From assembly GCA_949878435.1 (NCBI GenBank), contig CATLAK010000001.1, positions 186,001-250,000 on the forward strand: a stretch of DNA of 64,000 bases, given 5' to 3'. Both the position numbers and the translations under genes were made by a program. Shown piece after piece: positions 10,509-18,916 of this stretch. The notes below the pieces were generated by a model, which saw only the letters and a list, made by a program, of their open reading frames with translations, ran no database searches and had not been told where the DNA came from. Origin of the DNA: an uncultured Lachnospiraceae bacterium. Lineage in GTDB: Bacteria; Bacillota; Clostridia; Lachnospirales; Lachnospiraceae. Numbering within the stretch: the stretch's first letter is position 1; each line of letters opens with the position of its first letter.

Positions 10509-12527
10509 CTACCAGCTTTTTTCCAGCTTCATATCCCAGTCGAGCACATAAGGGCTGTCCTGTGATTCCCGCAGAAGTTCATAAAAATGGTATCTTTCCT
10601 TCGTGGAGGAATCCTCGCCTGTTCCTGAGTCCCTGCTCCAGAACTGATATCCCAGCATATATCCTTCTACCATTTCCTCCCAGGAGGAATACATCTGCTG
10701 CAGGATAAGGGAATTTTCAAGGGATGCATCCATGGCTTCCTCGTAAGTCATATATCCGCAGATATAGTAGTCCGCATACAACTGATTTACTCTGCATAAA
10801 TCCCACGCCGCCATATCATCAGCGTCAAAACCTGCCTGATGCATATTGTAAGCCAGCACATAACGATAGTCCTTGTCTTCGATTTCAGACTTCAAAAATT
10901 CTTTTTTAAATTCCTTTTCTTCCAACTCAAGAAGTCCCAGTTCATCCAGTTCATCCATACATTTCTGGAAGCTTCCCCTGTGCCCGTTCTCCTGCAAGTT
11001 CCTGGCGGTTTCCAGCGCAGTCTGCCTGTCACTTACCTTCCAGCTGGACTGAAGTCCGTATTTCTTAATCTCTATCATTTCTTCCGTAGGCTCCACTCCG
11101 CCTACCATCCTCCAATCCCACCCATTACTGTAGGTAAGCGGCGCATAGGTGGCATTGAACCAAAGTACAGTATCGGGAAGTTCCTCCCTGCTTTCGTCTG
11201 CCTCGTTCCCCATCATCGCTGCCACCGTGACGGAAGGCTCTATGCCATCCGAAATTTCAGGCGTGTCCCCATTTGCTTCTGACGATTCTTCATTATAATA
11301 GTTCGACAAATCAATCCCATACGCATTTTCCAGTTCCCTGATCACGGCATTCGTGGAATCATCGTAATCCTCGCCTGACAGATAGATTTCCACCGCAAGA
11401 TAATTTTCACTGTCCATCCTGATATACTCAAAAATTTCTGCTTTCGGGAAATACTGATCGCTTCTGCTTCCCTTTTTCTCATAACTTATTTCCATAAGCA
11501 CGGCATCCTTAAATACGGGAACTGAAACCATACTGGTCTTCTGCAGATTGCGTATCACATTTTCGTCTGCCTCCCTAGAGCCATATCTTACATCCGTAAC
11601 TTCCTTCATATTATCCATCAGTGTATTGCCATAGAAAAAATTATTCACATCCAGCGTAATCTGCACCCCATGCAGATAGGCATACCCATGATCCGTCCTC
11701 AAGTTCGTGCTGCGCGCTTTAGGAAGCATAATCTGGCAAAAGGATTCTTTGTAGTAATCTGATATATCCCCTACGCCCAGATACTGATATCCCTCCACAT
11801 CTTCCAGCGCATTATGCCCTTCCTTCACCTCATACTGATCCGGATCCGGTTCTCCTTCCGGGATCTTGCAGCCTGCCTTCATCTGCTCTAAATCAACCCC
11901 AAAGCATTCTTCCATCTCATCGATAATCAGATCCGTATCTTCATCTGCATAATCCGCATAAGTGTACAGACTCCAATTAATACATGCCCCCGTGGACTGC
12001 ATTTCTAAATATTCCAGATACCGCACCTCAAAGGGAACGCCTTCATAATCTATGCCTCTTGCCGTAAGAATATAATACCTGTCCTCTCCGTTTGACAAGA
12101 TTCCAGTGGTATTCACATCCGTATAATCATCCACCGGTTCATGCTTATACTCCATGCTCACCTCAAATCCATATGCAAAAGAGTCATACTCTTCCTGCTT
12201 ATCCCCATCACCATAGTTCTCTACTCTTGCAGTATAGGATAATCCGTGATCTGTATAAGAACCGAATCCGTCATACACTTCACATCCCTTCGGCATATAA
12301 GTGGAATAAATGTGCCTCCTGTCATTAATATCCTCAATTTCCAGCTCTTCCAGATAAACAAATTCACTTTCCTCTTCCTCCACGGAGTTTTCCTCCTCCC
12401 TGCTCTCCTCCCCTTTGGAAGATGGTTCAAAAACCTGCTGCCTCCTGCCGCATCCTGTCAGCGCAATAAGCAGCACAATTCCCAATAATAAAATTCTCTT
12501 ATATTTTTGTTCAATCAAACCCTTCAT
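10509..12527 (-). CDS. DUF1266-containing lipoprotein
   Basis: A 672-residue secreted lipoprotein: signal peptide with lipobox LTGC (Cys about 26), an acidic Ser/Glu-rich linker (about 30-55), a long central region with no family I recognise, and a C-terminal domain (about 520-672) holding AWDLCRVNQLYADYYICGY, YSSWEEMVEGYMLGYQFW, which matches DUF1266. The function is unknown. The start at 12527 has an AAAGGAG site. It is the first gene of an operon with the M13-like gene (15 bases downstream) and the MATE gene. Confidence 0.72.
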   Translation of the reverse strand: MKGLIEQKYKRILLLGIVLLIALTGCGRRQQVFEPSSKGEESREEENSVEEEESEFVYLEELEIEDINDRRHIYSTYMPKGCEVYDGFGSYTDHGLSYTARVENYGDGDKQEEYDSFAYGFEVSMEYKHEPVDDYTDVNTTGILSNGEDRYYILTARGIDYEGVPFEVRYLEYLEMQSTGACINWSLYTYADYADEDTDLIIDEMEECFGVDLEQMKAGCKIPEGEPDPDQYEVKEGHNALEDVEGYQYLGVGDISDYYKESFCQIMLPKARSTNLRTDHGYAYLHGVQITLDVNNFFYGNTLMDNMKEVTDVRYGSREADENVIRNLQKTSMVSVPVFKDAVLMEISYEKKGSRSDQYFPKAEIFEYIRMDSENYLAVEIYLSGEDYDDSTNAVIRELENAYGIDLSNYYNEESSEANGDTPEISDGIEPSVTVAAMMGNEADESREELPDTVLWFNATYAPLTYSNGWDWRMVGGVEPTEEMIEIKKYGLQSSWKVSDRQTALETARNLQENGHRGSFQKCMDELDELGLLELEEKEFKKEFLKSEIEDKDYRYVLAYNMHQAGFDADDMAAWDLCRVNQLYADYYICGYMTYEEAMDASLENSLILQQMYSSWEEMVEGYMLGYQFWSRDSGTGEDSSTKERYHFYELLRESQDSPYVLDWDMKLEKSW

Positions 12528-12643
12528 CAGCCATTTCTCCTTTTCTCCTGCAATCTCCTACATTTAGCCTGGGGGAAATACTTATACAAATAAAAGTATA
12601 CGACCACACTTATCGCCCACGCAAGTATTTTATAAAAAACTGC

Positions 12644-12774
12644 GTACACTATGAATGACAGACCAGCCCGCAAGGGCGGCGCGGCAGTGCGGCAAGCGGC
12701 GGAAGCTCTGGTGCGGGGACGCTGGCTGTACTGCCGTGCCGCCCTTGCGGGCTGGTCTGTCATTCATAGTGTAC
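12644..12774. repeat. Long GC-rich hairpin ahead of the reductase gene (locus C)
   Basis: Two 45-bp arms (12644-12688 and 12730-12774) are inverted copies with a single mismatch, separated by a 41-base GC-rich loop. The ends read GTACACTATGAATGAC. Positions 12663-12687 match the outer tip of the 18.6-kb palindrome arm at 22 of 25 positions (CCAGCCCG-C/A-AAGGGCGG...). It lies 30 bases before the reductase ATG and would be in its 5' leader if transcribed from upstream. No transposase or target duplication is visible. Confidence 0.85.
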
Positions 12775-12804
12775 ATCATCATTTTACAAGGAGGATTCCC
12801 ATCT

Positions 12805-14349
12805 ATGGCAAAAGACTACTTAACGCAGTTCCTTCCCGACCTGGAAGAATTTAAAGAAAAGACCTTGCAGTTCCACAAGGGCGAATTGACCATAGCCGAA
12901 TACAAACACTTTTCCGGCGGCTTTGGAAGCTACGCCCAGCGGGGCGTTCAAAAGCATATGCTCAGGCTGCGCATGGCAGGCGGACGGCTCACCAAAGAAC
13001 GCCTGCACTTCATCGTGACAAGCTGTAAAAAATATGGCATCGACCGGCTCAAAATGACCACCTGCCAATCCATCCAGCTGCACAATCTGGAAGCCTCCAA
13101 TCTGTATCCGCTGATGAAAGAAGCCTGGATGGCAGGCATGATCTCCAGAGGCGGCGGCGGTGACTTTCCCCGCAACGTCATGGCATCTCCTTTATCCGGC
13201 GTTCAAAGAAATGAATTTTTTAACGTGATGCCTTACGCGGAAGCTGCCGGCGAATATCTTATGGACTTTATTAAGGCAGTGAAATTCCCCAGGAAATTAA
13301 AGGTCTGCTTTTCCAACTCCCCGGAAAACGAAACCCATGCAACCTTTCGGGATCTGGGTTTCACCGCCAACGCAAACCATACCTTCGACGTCTATATCGC
13401 GGGCGGTCTGGGCATCAAGCCAAGCCTCGGCATTTGCGCTGCCACGCAGATCGCGCCTGAAAAAATCCTCTATCCTATCAAGGCAATGGTCAATACCTTC
13501 ACCACCTACGGCAACTATGAAAACCGGGGAAAAGCAAGAACCCGGTTCATGCAGGAATCTTTAGGCACGCAGGAGCTTTTAGACGCTTATCATAAGCAGC
13601 TTGCCAAAGTACTAGAAACAGAATCCTTAGACCTCCACCTTTGCCTTCCCGAAATCACCAAACGCGGGACTGAACCTATGTCCTCCCATAAACGGATCAT
13701 CCCGCAAAAGCAGGATGGACTGTATGCTGTATTTTATCAGCCCATAGGCGGAAACCTTACCCCCGCTAAGGCGGCACGGCTGTATCAATTGATTGCCCCC
13801 ATGGAAGCGGTAGAAATCCGGCTGACGCCGCAGGAAGGGATGTATCTTATCAACTGCAATGCGAAGGAAGCACAAAAACTTCTCGCCGAAACGGATGACG
13901 GCGCCCGGAATCTATTTGAGACATCCACCGCATGTATCGGCGCTTCCATCTGTCAGGTGGGCATCGGTGATTCCCAGTCCCTGCTCTTTGCCTGCATCGA
14001 AGCCACCCGCAAAGAAGATTTTGCCGACGGCGTTCTCCCCAAACTTCATATTTCCGGCTGCCCCTCCTCCTGCGGCACACACCAGATCGGAACCCTGGGG
14101 TTAAGGGGAGGCATCCGTCAGACACCCCATGGACCGGAACCTGCCTTTGCCGTTTTTGAGGGCGGATGCCCTATTCGGGGAAAAGAAGTGCTTGCCGATA
14201 TGGGAAAATCCATCCTTGCCAGAGATCTTCCGGAGTTTCTTGTAAAGCTGGGCAGAATGATTTCCTCCGACAACAGTAATTATGAATCATGGATAAAGCT
14301 TCATCATGAAAAGTTTGATCGGCTGCTTGCGAAATATACAGAAAATTAA
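12805..14349 (+). CDS. Siroheme-[4Fe-4S] nitrite/sulfite reductase
   Basis: A 514-residue assimilatory-type reductase that transfers six electrons to sulfite or nitrite. The two ferredoxin-like halves of the family are present. The cluster and siroheme ligands are visible as Cys377 and Cys383 (CIGASIC) and Cys419 and Cys423 (CPSSC). The N-terminal block FSGGFGSYAQRG and the RxGGGGDFPRNV loop also match the family. The frame is open back to 12655 through the hairpin, but ATG 12805 follows a clear AAGGAGG site and begins the conserved sequence. Sequence does not decide between nitrite and sulfite. No other sulfur or nitrogen assimilation genes are adjacent. Confidence 0.88.
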   Translation: MAKDYLTQFLPDLEEFKEKTLQFHKGELTIAEYKHFSGGFGSYAQRGVQKHMLRLRMAGGRLTKERLHFIVTSCKKYGIDRLKMTTCQSIQLHNLEASNLYPLMKEAWMAGMISRGGGGDFPRNVMASPLSGVQRNEFFNVMPYAEAAGEYLMDFIKAVKFPRKLKVCFSNSPENETHATFRDLGFTANANHTFDVYIAGGLGIKPSLGICAATQIAPEKILYPIKAMVNTFTTYGNYENRGKARTRFMQESLGTQELLDAYHKQLAKVLETESLDLHLCLPEITKRGTEPMSSHKRIIPQKQDGLYAVFYQPIGGNLTPAKAARLYQLIAPMEAVEIRLTPQEGMYLINCNAKEAQKLLAETDDGARNLFETSTACIGASICQVGIGDSQSLLFACIEATRKEDFADGVLPKLHISGCPSSCGTHQIGTLGLRGGIRQTPHGPEPAFAVFEGGCPIRGKEVLADMGKSILARDLPEFLVKLGRMISSDNSNYESWIKLHHEKFDRLLAKYTEN

Positions 14350-14406
14350 TCTCCTTGATACAAAAAATTCATCGAACCATTCGTAAATACCAGATTTCAC
14401 ACAAAC

Positions 14407-14795
14407 TTATAGCCATCCACTATCCGTTACAGACCACTTCTCAGAAAATTCTGTTTTCTTAATCGCTGACAAAAACGGCTGTATAAGGAAATTCTTTATT
14501 ACTTCCAGTACGGTACTGTAATCATCGGTTTTTGTGTCAATCTTACGGACAAAGGCTTTCCATTTTTTCTGCATGGCTTCATCTTTATCAAAAGCCATTA
14601 CTTGCTCAAACTGTTCCGCCGTAAAGGTATGTCCACGATTCTCAAATGTACAAGATTTTCCGCATATTTTGATTTTTCCAAACGACGCAGGAACTCCTCT
14701 TGACAGAAAAGCTGCAGACAAAGTTGATAGCTTCGTCCGCTTTCATTTGCCTTGTTTTTCAATCTTGCAAGCACGGATGCTCCAATATCAGCCAT
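14407..14795 (-). pseudogene. AbiEii/AbiGii toxin remnant with internal deletion and frameshift
   Basis: The N-terminus (MADIGASVLARLKNKANESG, from 14795) and the C-terminus (FTAEQFEQVMAFDKDEAMQK to the stop at 14407) of an AbiEii-type nucleotidyltransferase toxin are both recognisable but lie in different frames. They meet near 14640-14660. The middle part, expected to hold the nucleotidyltransferase GG...DxD active site, is missing, so the locus is about half the expected length. Its start overlaps the antitoxin stop by 8 bases, the normal AbiE arrangement. It should make no working toxin. Confidence 0.75.
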
Positions 14796-15393
14796 TGAGC
14801 AGTACCTCCATTACATTCACAACTCTTGTATACAGTTTCATTTCCTTAGCGTATTTAGACAAGTTTGCAAGATTCTTTTTTTCATCAGCAGCGTAAGCAT
14901 TGACAGCTTTAATGAAAATTTCGTTATCAAGTTTTGTGCGATACTTAAAGCAATCGCATATGGTTCGCTCCCGGTCATACACAGGCAATGATACGCCATT
15001 GAAACTATCCATAGATTTTCCGATTGTCAGAAAATCTTTTTGAATATAGTATGCTTTCACCGGAAATTCTACAATGTTCTTTATGACACGGGACGCTGTT
15101 CTTGGTACGGCAATCGACCATTCACGAGGAGAAAAATCATTGTATCCATAATGGAATAATGCAGACTCCACGCAAATGATCCCCTGTGGAAGAAGTTCAT
15201 GTATTAACTGTTCCTCCATCGTGCCATTGCTCTGTGGCATCTGATAAAATCCCCTTCGGATCCTTTCGATAACTCCTTCTTTGCAAAAAGCTGCTACTTC
15301 GTATTTATTTATCCCTTTATCGGAAAAATCTGAAGTTTTTGCAATGCCGCCGTTATTTTCAATTACATTTTGTATGATTTCTTTTTTATTCAA
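14788..15393 (-). CDS. AbiEi-type antitoxin/transcriptional regulator
   Basis: A protein of about 201 residues: an N-terminal winged-helix segment (KEIIQNVIENNGGIAKTSDF, then VIERIRRGFYQMP) and a C-terminal AbiEi domain (ICVESALFHYGY, WSIAVPRTASR, VYDRERTICDCF). In type IV AbiE systems this protein represses its own operon and counteracts the AbiEii toxin. I choose the TTG at 15393, seven codons inside the open frame, because GGAG lies just ahead and conserved sequence begins there. The first in-frame GTG at 15414 is possible. The antitoxin frame is intact although the toxin is broken. Confidence 0.8.
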   Translation of the reverse strand: MNKKEIIQNVIENNGGIAKTSDFSDKGINKYEVAAFCKEGVIERIRRGFYQMPQSNGTMEEQLIHELLPQGIICVESALFHYGYNDFSPREWSIAVPRTASRVIKNIVEFPVKAYYIQKDFLTIGKSMDSFNGVSLPVYDRERTICDCFKYRTKLDNEIFIKAVNAYAADEKKNLANLSKYAKEMKLYTRVVNVMEVLLNG

Positions 15394-15520
15394 ACAAACT
15401 CCAACTTTCCACACGCAAAAATTAAATAGTGTATGTGATTATTATAGCATTCAGTTAGCAGAATTGCAACGAAATCTATTTTCTGGCTTTCACTAAAATT
15501 TAATAGTATTCCTACCTTAC

Positions 15521-15564
15521 AAAAAAATGATACGGTGCAGCCCCTTTTACAGAGTTACACCGTA
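15521..15564 (-). terminator. Rho-independent terminator of the CoA operon
   Basis: On the minus strand TACGGTG and CACCGTA (15564-15558 and 15537-15531) form the base of a stem, followed by TCATTTTTTT. It lies about 50 bases after the coaBC stop. Confidence 0.75.
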
Positions 15565-15616
15565 CCCCACATAAAAACATCCTTATCTGGCGGCAGCAAA
15601 TGCCGGCATTCCTTGT

Positions 15617-16804
15617 TTATTTATGTTCCATGATATAAGTGAGCAGCTGATCCGCCACTTCTTCCTTATCCATCATGGGAAGCTGTATTGTATCTTTTGC
15701 CGACAGCAGCGTAACTACGTTGGTATCCGTGCCGAATCCTGCTCCCTGCTCTTTTAAATTGTTCGCCACGATGAGGTCTAAGTTCTTTTTTTCTAACTTT
15801 TTGCGGGAATTTTCTATCATGTTTTCTGTTTCCATGGAAAATCCACACAGGAACTGCCCCTCTCTTTTATGGCTTCCCAAAAATCCTAAAATATCCTCTG
15901 TGCGTTCAAGCGCGATGCTCAGATCCGCATCCGTCTTTTTCATCTTTTCATCTGCCGTATGCACGGGGCGGTAATCCGCAACGGCGGCAGCTTTGATGAT
16001 GATGTCCTGTTCCTGCGCGCATGCCTTCACCGTCTGCGCCATATCGGCAGCAGATTCAATTTCAACGGCGTGCACACCCATGGGCGGCGTAAGGGATGTC
16101 TTTCCAGTGACCAATGTCACTTCCGCGCCCCGCATCATTGCCATTTTTGCTATGGCATACCCCATCTTTCCGGTAGAATGGTTGCTGATATAACGTACGG
16201 GATCAATTTTTTCCCTGGTGGGTCCCGCCGTCACCAGTACTTTAATTCCTTTCATATCCTTAGGGGTCAGCGCCTCTATGATAGATTCCATTAAAAGTTC
16301 TGGCTCGGGCATCTTGCCCTCTCCCGTGTCACCACAGGCTAAATAGCCAGTTGCCGGCGTGATCACTTTCATGCCATAATGCTCCAAGGTCTTCATGTTA
16401 TCCTGCACAATCGGGTTTAAATACATCCGCGTATTCATGGCTGGTGCAATCACCTTCGGGCACTGGCAGGCAAGCAGGGTCGTGGTCAGCATATCGTCTG
16501 CTATCCCATGGGCTGCCTTTGCGATTACATTGGCTGATGCCGGCGCAATCAAAAGCACATCCGCCTGCTTTGCAAGTGCCACATGCTCCACACTGTGCTG
16601 GAAATTCCGGTCAAAAGTATCTACCAGACACTTATTTCCTGTCAGACTCTCAAAGGTAATAGGATTGATAAAGTTGGTGGCATTCTGGGTCATGATCACC
16701 GTTACATCCGCTTTTTGCTTTTTCAGCATGCTTGCAAGTATGGCAATCTTGTAAGCAGCAATGCTGCCTGTTACGCCAAGTACAACGTGTTTTCCCTGTA
16801 GCAT
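15617..16804 (-). CDS. coaBC: Bifunctional phosphopantothenoylcysteine decarboxylase / phosphopantothenate-cysteine ligase
   Basis: A 395-residue bifunctional enzyme for CoA steps 2 and 3. The N-terminal flavoprotein CoaC domain (about 1-180) has GVTGSIAAYK, catalytic His in QHSVEHVALAKQAD and the PAMNTRMY substrate loop. The C-terminal CoaB domain (about 190-395) has VTAGPTREKIDPVRYISNHS and the KKTDADL region. Ligase (CTP) and decarboxylase activities are assigned by family. It is the last gene of a panT-coaX-coaBC operon, 15 bases after coaX, which channels imported pantothenate to CoA. Confidence 0.96.
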   Translation of the reverse strand: MLQGKHVVLGVTGSIAAYKIAILASMLKKQKADVTVIMTQNATNFINPITFESLTGNKCLVDTFDRNFQHSVEHVALAKQADVLLIAPASANVIAKAAHGIADDMLTTTLLACQCPKVIAPAMNTRMYLNPIVQDNMKTLEHYGMKVITPATGYLACGDTGEGKMPEPELLMESIIEALTPKDMKGIKVLVTAGPTREKIDPVRYISNHSTGKMGYAIAKMAMMRGAEVTLVTGKTSLTPPMGVHAVEIESAADMAQTVKACAQEQDIIIKAAAVADYRPVHTADEKMKKTDADLSIALERTEDILGFLGSHKREGQFLCGFSMETENMIENSRKKLEKKNLDLIVANNLKEQGAGFGTDTNVVTLLSAKDTIQLPMMDKEEVADQLLTYIMEHK

Positions 16805-16819
16805 CTTTTCCTCCCATCC

Positions 16820-17596
16820 TTAAACCGCAGATTCCGTGTTCTTCCTGTAAATGACATTCAGTCCTTTCAAGGTCAGTTCATTATCATAAATAATCTTTTT
16901 CTTACAATGAGGTACGATGCAGCCTGCCAGTCCGCCGGTGGCAACCACCTGCGCCGTATAGCCCAATTCCTCCCATATCCGCTCGATCATACCGTCCATA
17001 CTTGCCGCCTGCCCCATAATGATGCCACTCTTCATACAGTCTATGGTATTTTTGCCGATAATCTTCTTCGGCGCTTCCAGGCTGATCTTGGGCAGCTGGG
17101 ACGTGCGGTTTACCAGCGATTCCAACGATACCTTGACGCCGGGCAGAATCATGCCGCCGATGTAATTTTTCTTATCGTCCACTACGCTGATGGTGGTCGC
17201 TGTGCCCATATCGATCATGATGATTGGGGCTCCGTAATATTTCAGCCCTGCCACAGCATTTACGATTAAATCTGCGCCAATCTGTGCCGGATTATCCATC
17301 AGGATATTCAATCCCGTTTTAACCCCAGGACCTACAATCAGCGGTGTGGTGTGGAGATATTTCTCCATAGCCGTTTTTACGATATTGGTAAGCGGAGGAA
17401 CAACGGATGCAATGATACATCCTGTGATTTCTTCCACCTGAATCCGATACAGGTCAAGGAGGGTCTTAAGTTCAACCACGTATTCCAGTTCTGTCTTGGA
17501 GATATTGGTTGATACCCGCTCCACAAAATAAATCTTTTCCTGCTCTATACATCCAAGCACAATATTGGTGTTTCCGATATCTACTGCTAAAATCAT
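16820..17596 (-). CDS. coaX: Type III pantothenate kinase
   Basis: A 258-residue ASKHA-fold kinase that phosphorylates pantothenate, the first step to CoA; type III enzymes resist CoA feedback. The phosphate loop DIGNTNIVLG is at the N-terminus. The substrate Asp block GADLIVNAVAG and the DMGTATTISVV block follow near residues 105-140, and the C-terminal ATGGLAG is present. It lies between the ECF S component and coaBC on the same strand, so uptake and activation are linked. Confidence 0.95.
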   Translation of the reverse strand: MILAVDIGNTNIVLGCIEQEKIYFVERVSTNISKTELEYVVELKTLLDLYRIQVEEITGCIIASVVPPLTNIVKTAMEKYLHTTPLIVGPGVKTGLNILMDNPAQIGADLIVNAVAGLKYYGAPIIMIDMGTATTISVVDDKKNYIGGMILPGVKVSLESLVNRTSQLPKISLEAPKKIIGKNTIDCMKSGIIMGQAASMDGMIERIWEELGYTAQVVATGGLAGCIVPHCKKKIIYDNELTLKGLNVIYRKNTESAV

Positions 17597-17617
17597 AGTT
17601 CCTCCTGCTTCTTTCCT

Positions 17618-18448
17618 TTACTTTGTATTTCTTTTTAATTCCTTCACAGGTCTTACATGTACCAGCGCCATGCCCACGCCGGCAATCAGAATCGCCGCAA
17701 CCACTGCCTCCACGATTCCATTAAAGCTGATGACGCCCATGATTACATCGATCACCGCATCGCCTGCGATGCCAAGCGCATTGGCATAGGCATCCTTGTA
17801 CAGGATAAAAATACCGCTCATGACAAATAGGGTATTGGTAAAAGCGCCCGTCAGCCCAGCATATGCAAATGCAATGCCCGATGCCTTCTGGGCTCTTGAA
17901 GCCAACGTCAGGACTACGAACAATGCAATGCCGGAAACAAGCCCTGTCACCGTGCCTGCCAGTGCCCCTGCACCTTCTATCAGATTATTGACAAATGCTC
18001 TTACGGAAATAAACAAAATGACAGCTGCCGCCGCATTGATCACAACACGCCAAACTTTCTGTTCGCTTTTTAACAGATTTCGAATCAGAATGTACACAAA
18101 GTAGGGAACAATCCCAACCAAGATACGGGGCACAAAGCAGATGTACATACTCTTAAAGACACCTGATATGCCTACCATATTCGCTGCCAGCACCGGCGAG
18201 AATACGAACGCAGACGCCGTGGCTGCCTTGAAGGTGTTGTTGATAAAGCTCGTCAAGCCAAATACGAATCCTAAAAATGCACCTTTTTTCGGTCCCAAAA
18301 ATAGCGCTCCCAGGATTACCGGGATATGAATGACTGTTGCGTTGATAACAACTAACGGGATATATCCCAGCGGTGTGAATGCCATTATGATGATAATGGC
18401 GGTGAACAGTGCTGTGAGCACAAGTTCGTAGGTTTTTTCATTTTTCAT
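17618..18448 (-). CDS. panT: ECF transporter S component, probably for pantothenate
   Basis: A 276-residue membrane protein with the S-component start ALFTAIIIIMAFTPLGYIPL, then HIPVILGALFLGPKKGAFLG (the AxxxA-like interface region) and about eight hydrophobic segments. S components capture vitamins and share a common EcfAA'T energy module, which is not in this window. Pantothenate is inferred from its place as first gene ahead of coaX and coaBC. The protein is longer than a typical 180-200-residue S component because of an extra C-terminal hydrophobic half. Confidence 0.8.
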   Translation of the reverse strand: MKNEKTYELVLTALFTAIIIIMAFTPLGYIPLVVINATVIHIPVILGALFLGPKKGAFLGFVFGLTSFINNTFKAATASAFVFSPVLAANMVGISGVFKSMYICFVPRILVGIVPYFVYILIRNLLKSEQKVWRVVINAAAAVILFISVRAFVNNLIEGAGALAGTVTGLVSGIALFVVLTLASRAQKASGIAFAYAGLTGAFTNTLFVMSGIFILYKDAYANALGIAGDAVIDVIMGVISFNGIVEAVVAAILIAGVGMALVHVRPVKELKRNTK

Positions 18449-18567
18449 GGTACTTTCCTCCTGTTATTATTCTCATATGAGATACAATACGGTGTAATCA
18501 TACCACATTGATATTTTTTTGACAATGCGTATTTGGAATAATTTTGAAGGGAAAATGGAGGGAGGAC

Positions 18568-18881
18568 GCCCGAAAGGGCGGTGGGGCAGGAAATGGGATG
18601 GGCGCTGGGGCGGCTGACTGTCTATAGCAGCTTTCAAGACTCGTCTGTAAATCGGATTTCACTAACAGAATGTGTATAGGTGTTTCAATGCGGTCGGGTC
18701 GGAGCCATGGCGGCATCCATGCCGCTTGGCTCCTAAAATCGCCATCCATGGCGATTTTACCCTGGTCTTTTCTACATTCTGTAAGTGAAATTGCCGATTT
18801 TCGCCAGAGTCTTGAAAGCTGCTATAGACAGTCAGCCGCCCCAGCGCCTATCCCATTTCCTGCCCCACCGCCCTTTCGGGC
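18568..18881. repeat. Composite palindromic element A: conserved core inside locus-specific inverted arms
   Basis: Arms 18568-18642 and 18807-18881 (75 bp each) are inverted copies with one mismatch. They enclose a 164-bp core that recurs in the 53.4-kb element in opposite orientation (near 88% identical by eye). The outer arms do not resemble those of the other element beyond the first 15-20 bases. The core itself pairs: TTTCACTAACAGAATGT (from 18657) with ACATTCTGTAAGTGAAA (to 18790), around two hairpins at 18701-18733 and 18734-18759. Small frames inside it look like by-products of the palindrome. It fills most of the gap between panT and the LuxR gene (18449-18916). Confidence 0.9.
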
Positions 18882-18916
18882 TGGCTTATTCTGCTTTGCA
18901 AAATTATTGTGGGGGT

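Noticed and set aside
12655..12804. N-terminal extension of the reductase frame through the hairpin
   Set aside because: The extra 50 residues are a by-product of the palindrome; AAGGAGG and conserved sequence support ATG 12805.
15959..16294. Antisense frames over coaBC and similar long antisense frames (for example 19990-20628 over hisS)
   Set aside because: They mirror well-supported genes, lack ribosome sites and show no family features.
18568..18881. Insertion sequence or MITE with terminal inverted repeats
   Set aside because: Arms are not shared between copies, no transposase or target-site duplication is visible, and arm length exceeds normal TIRs.
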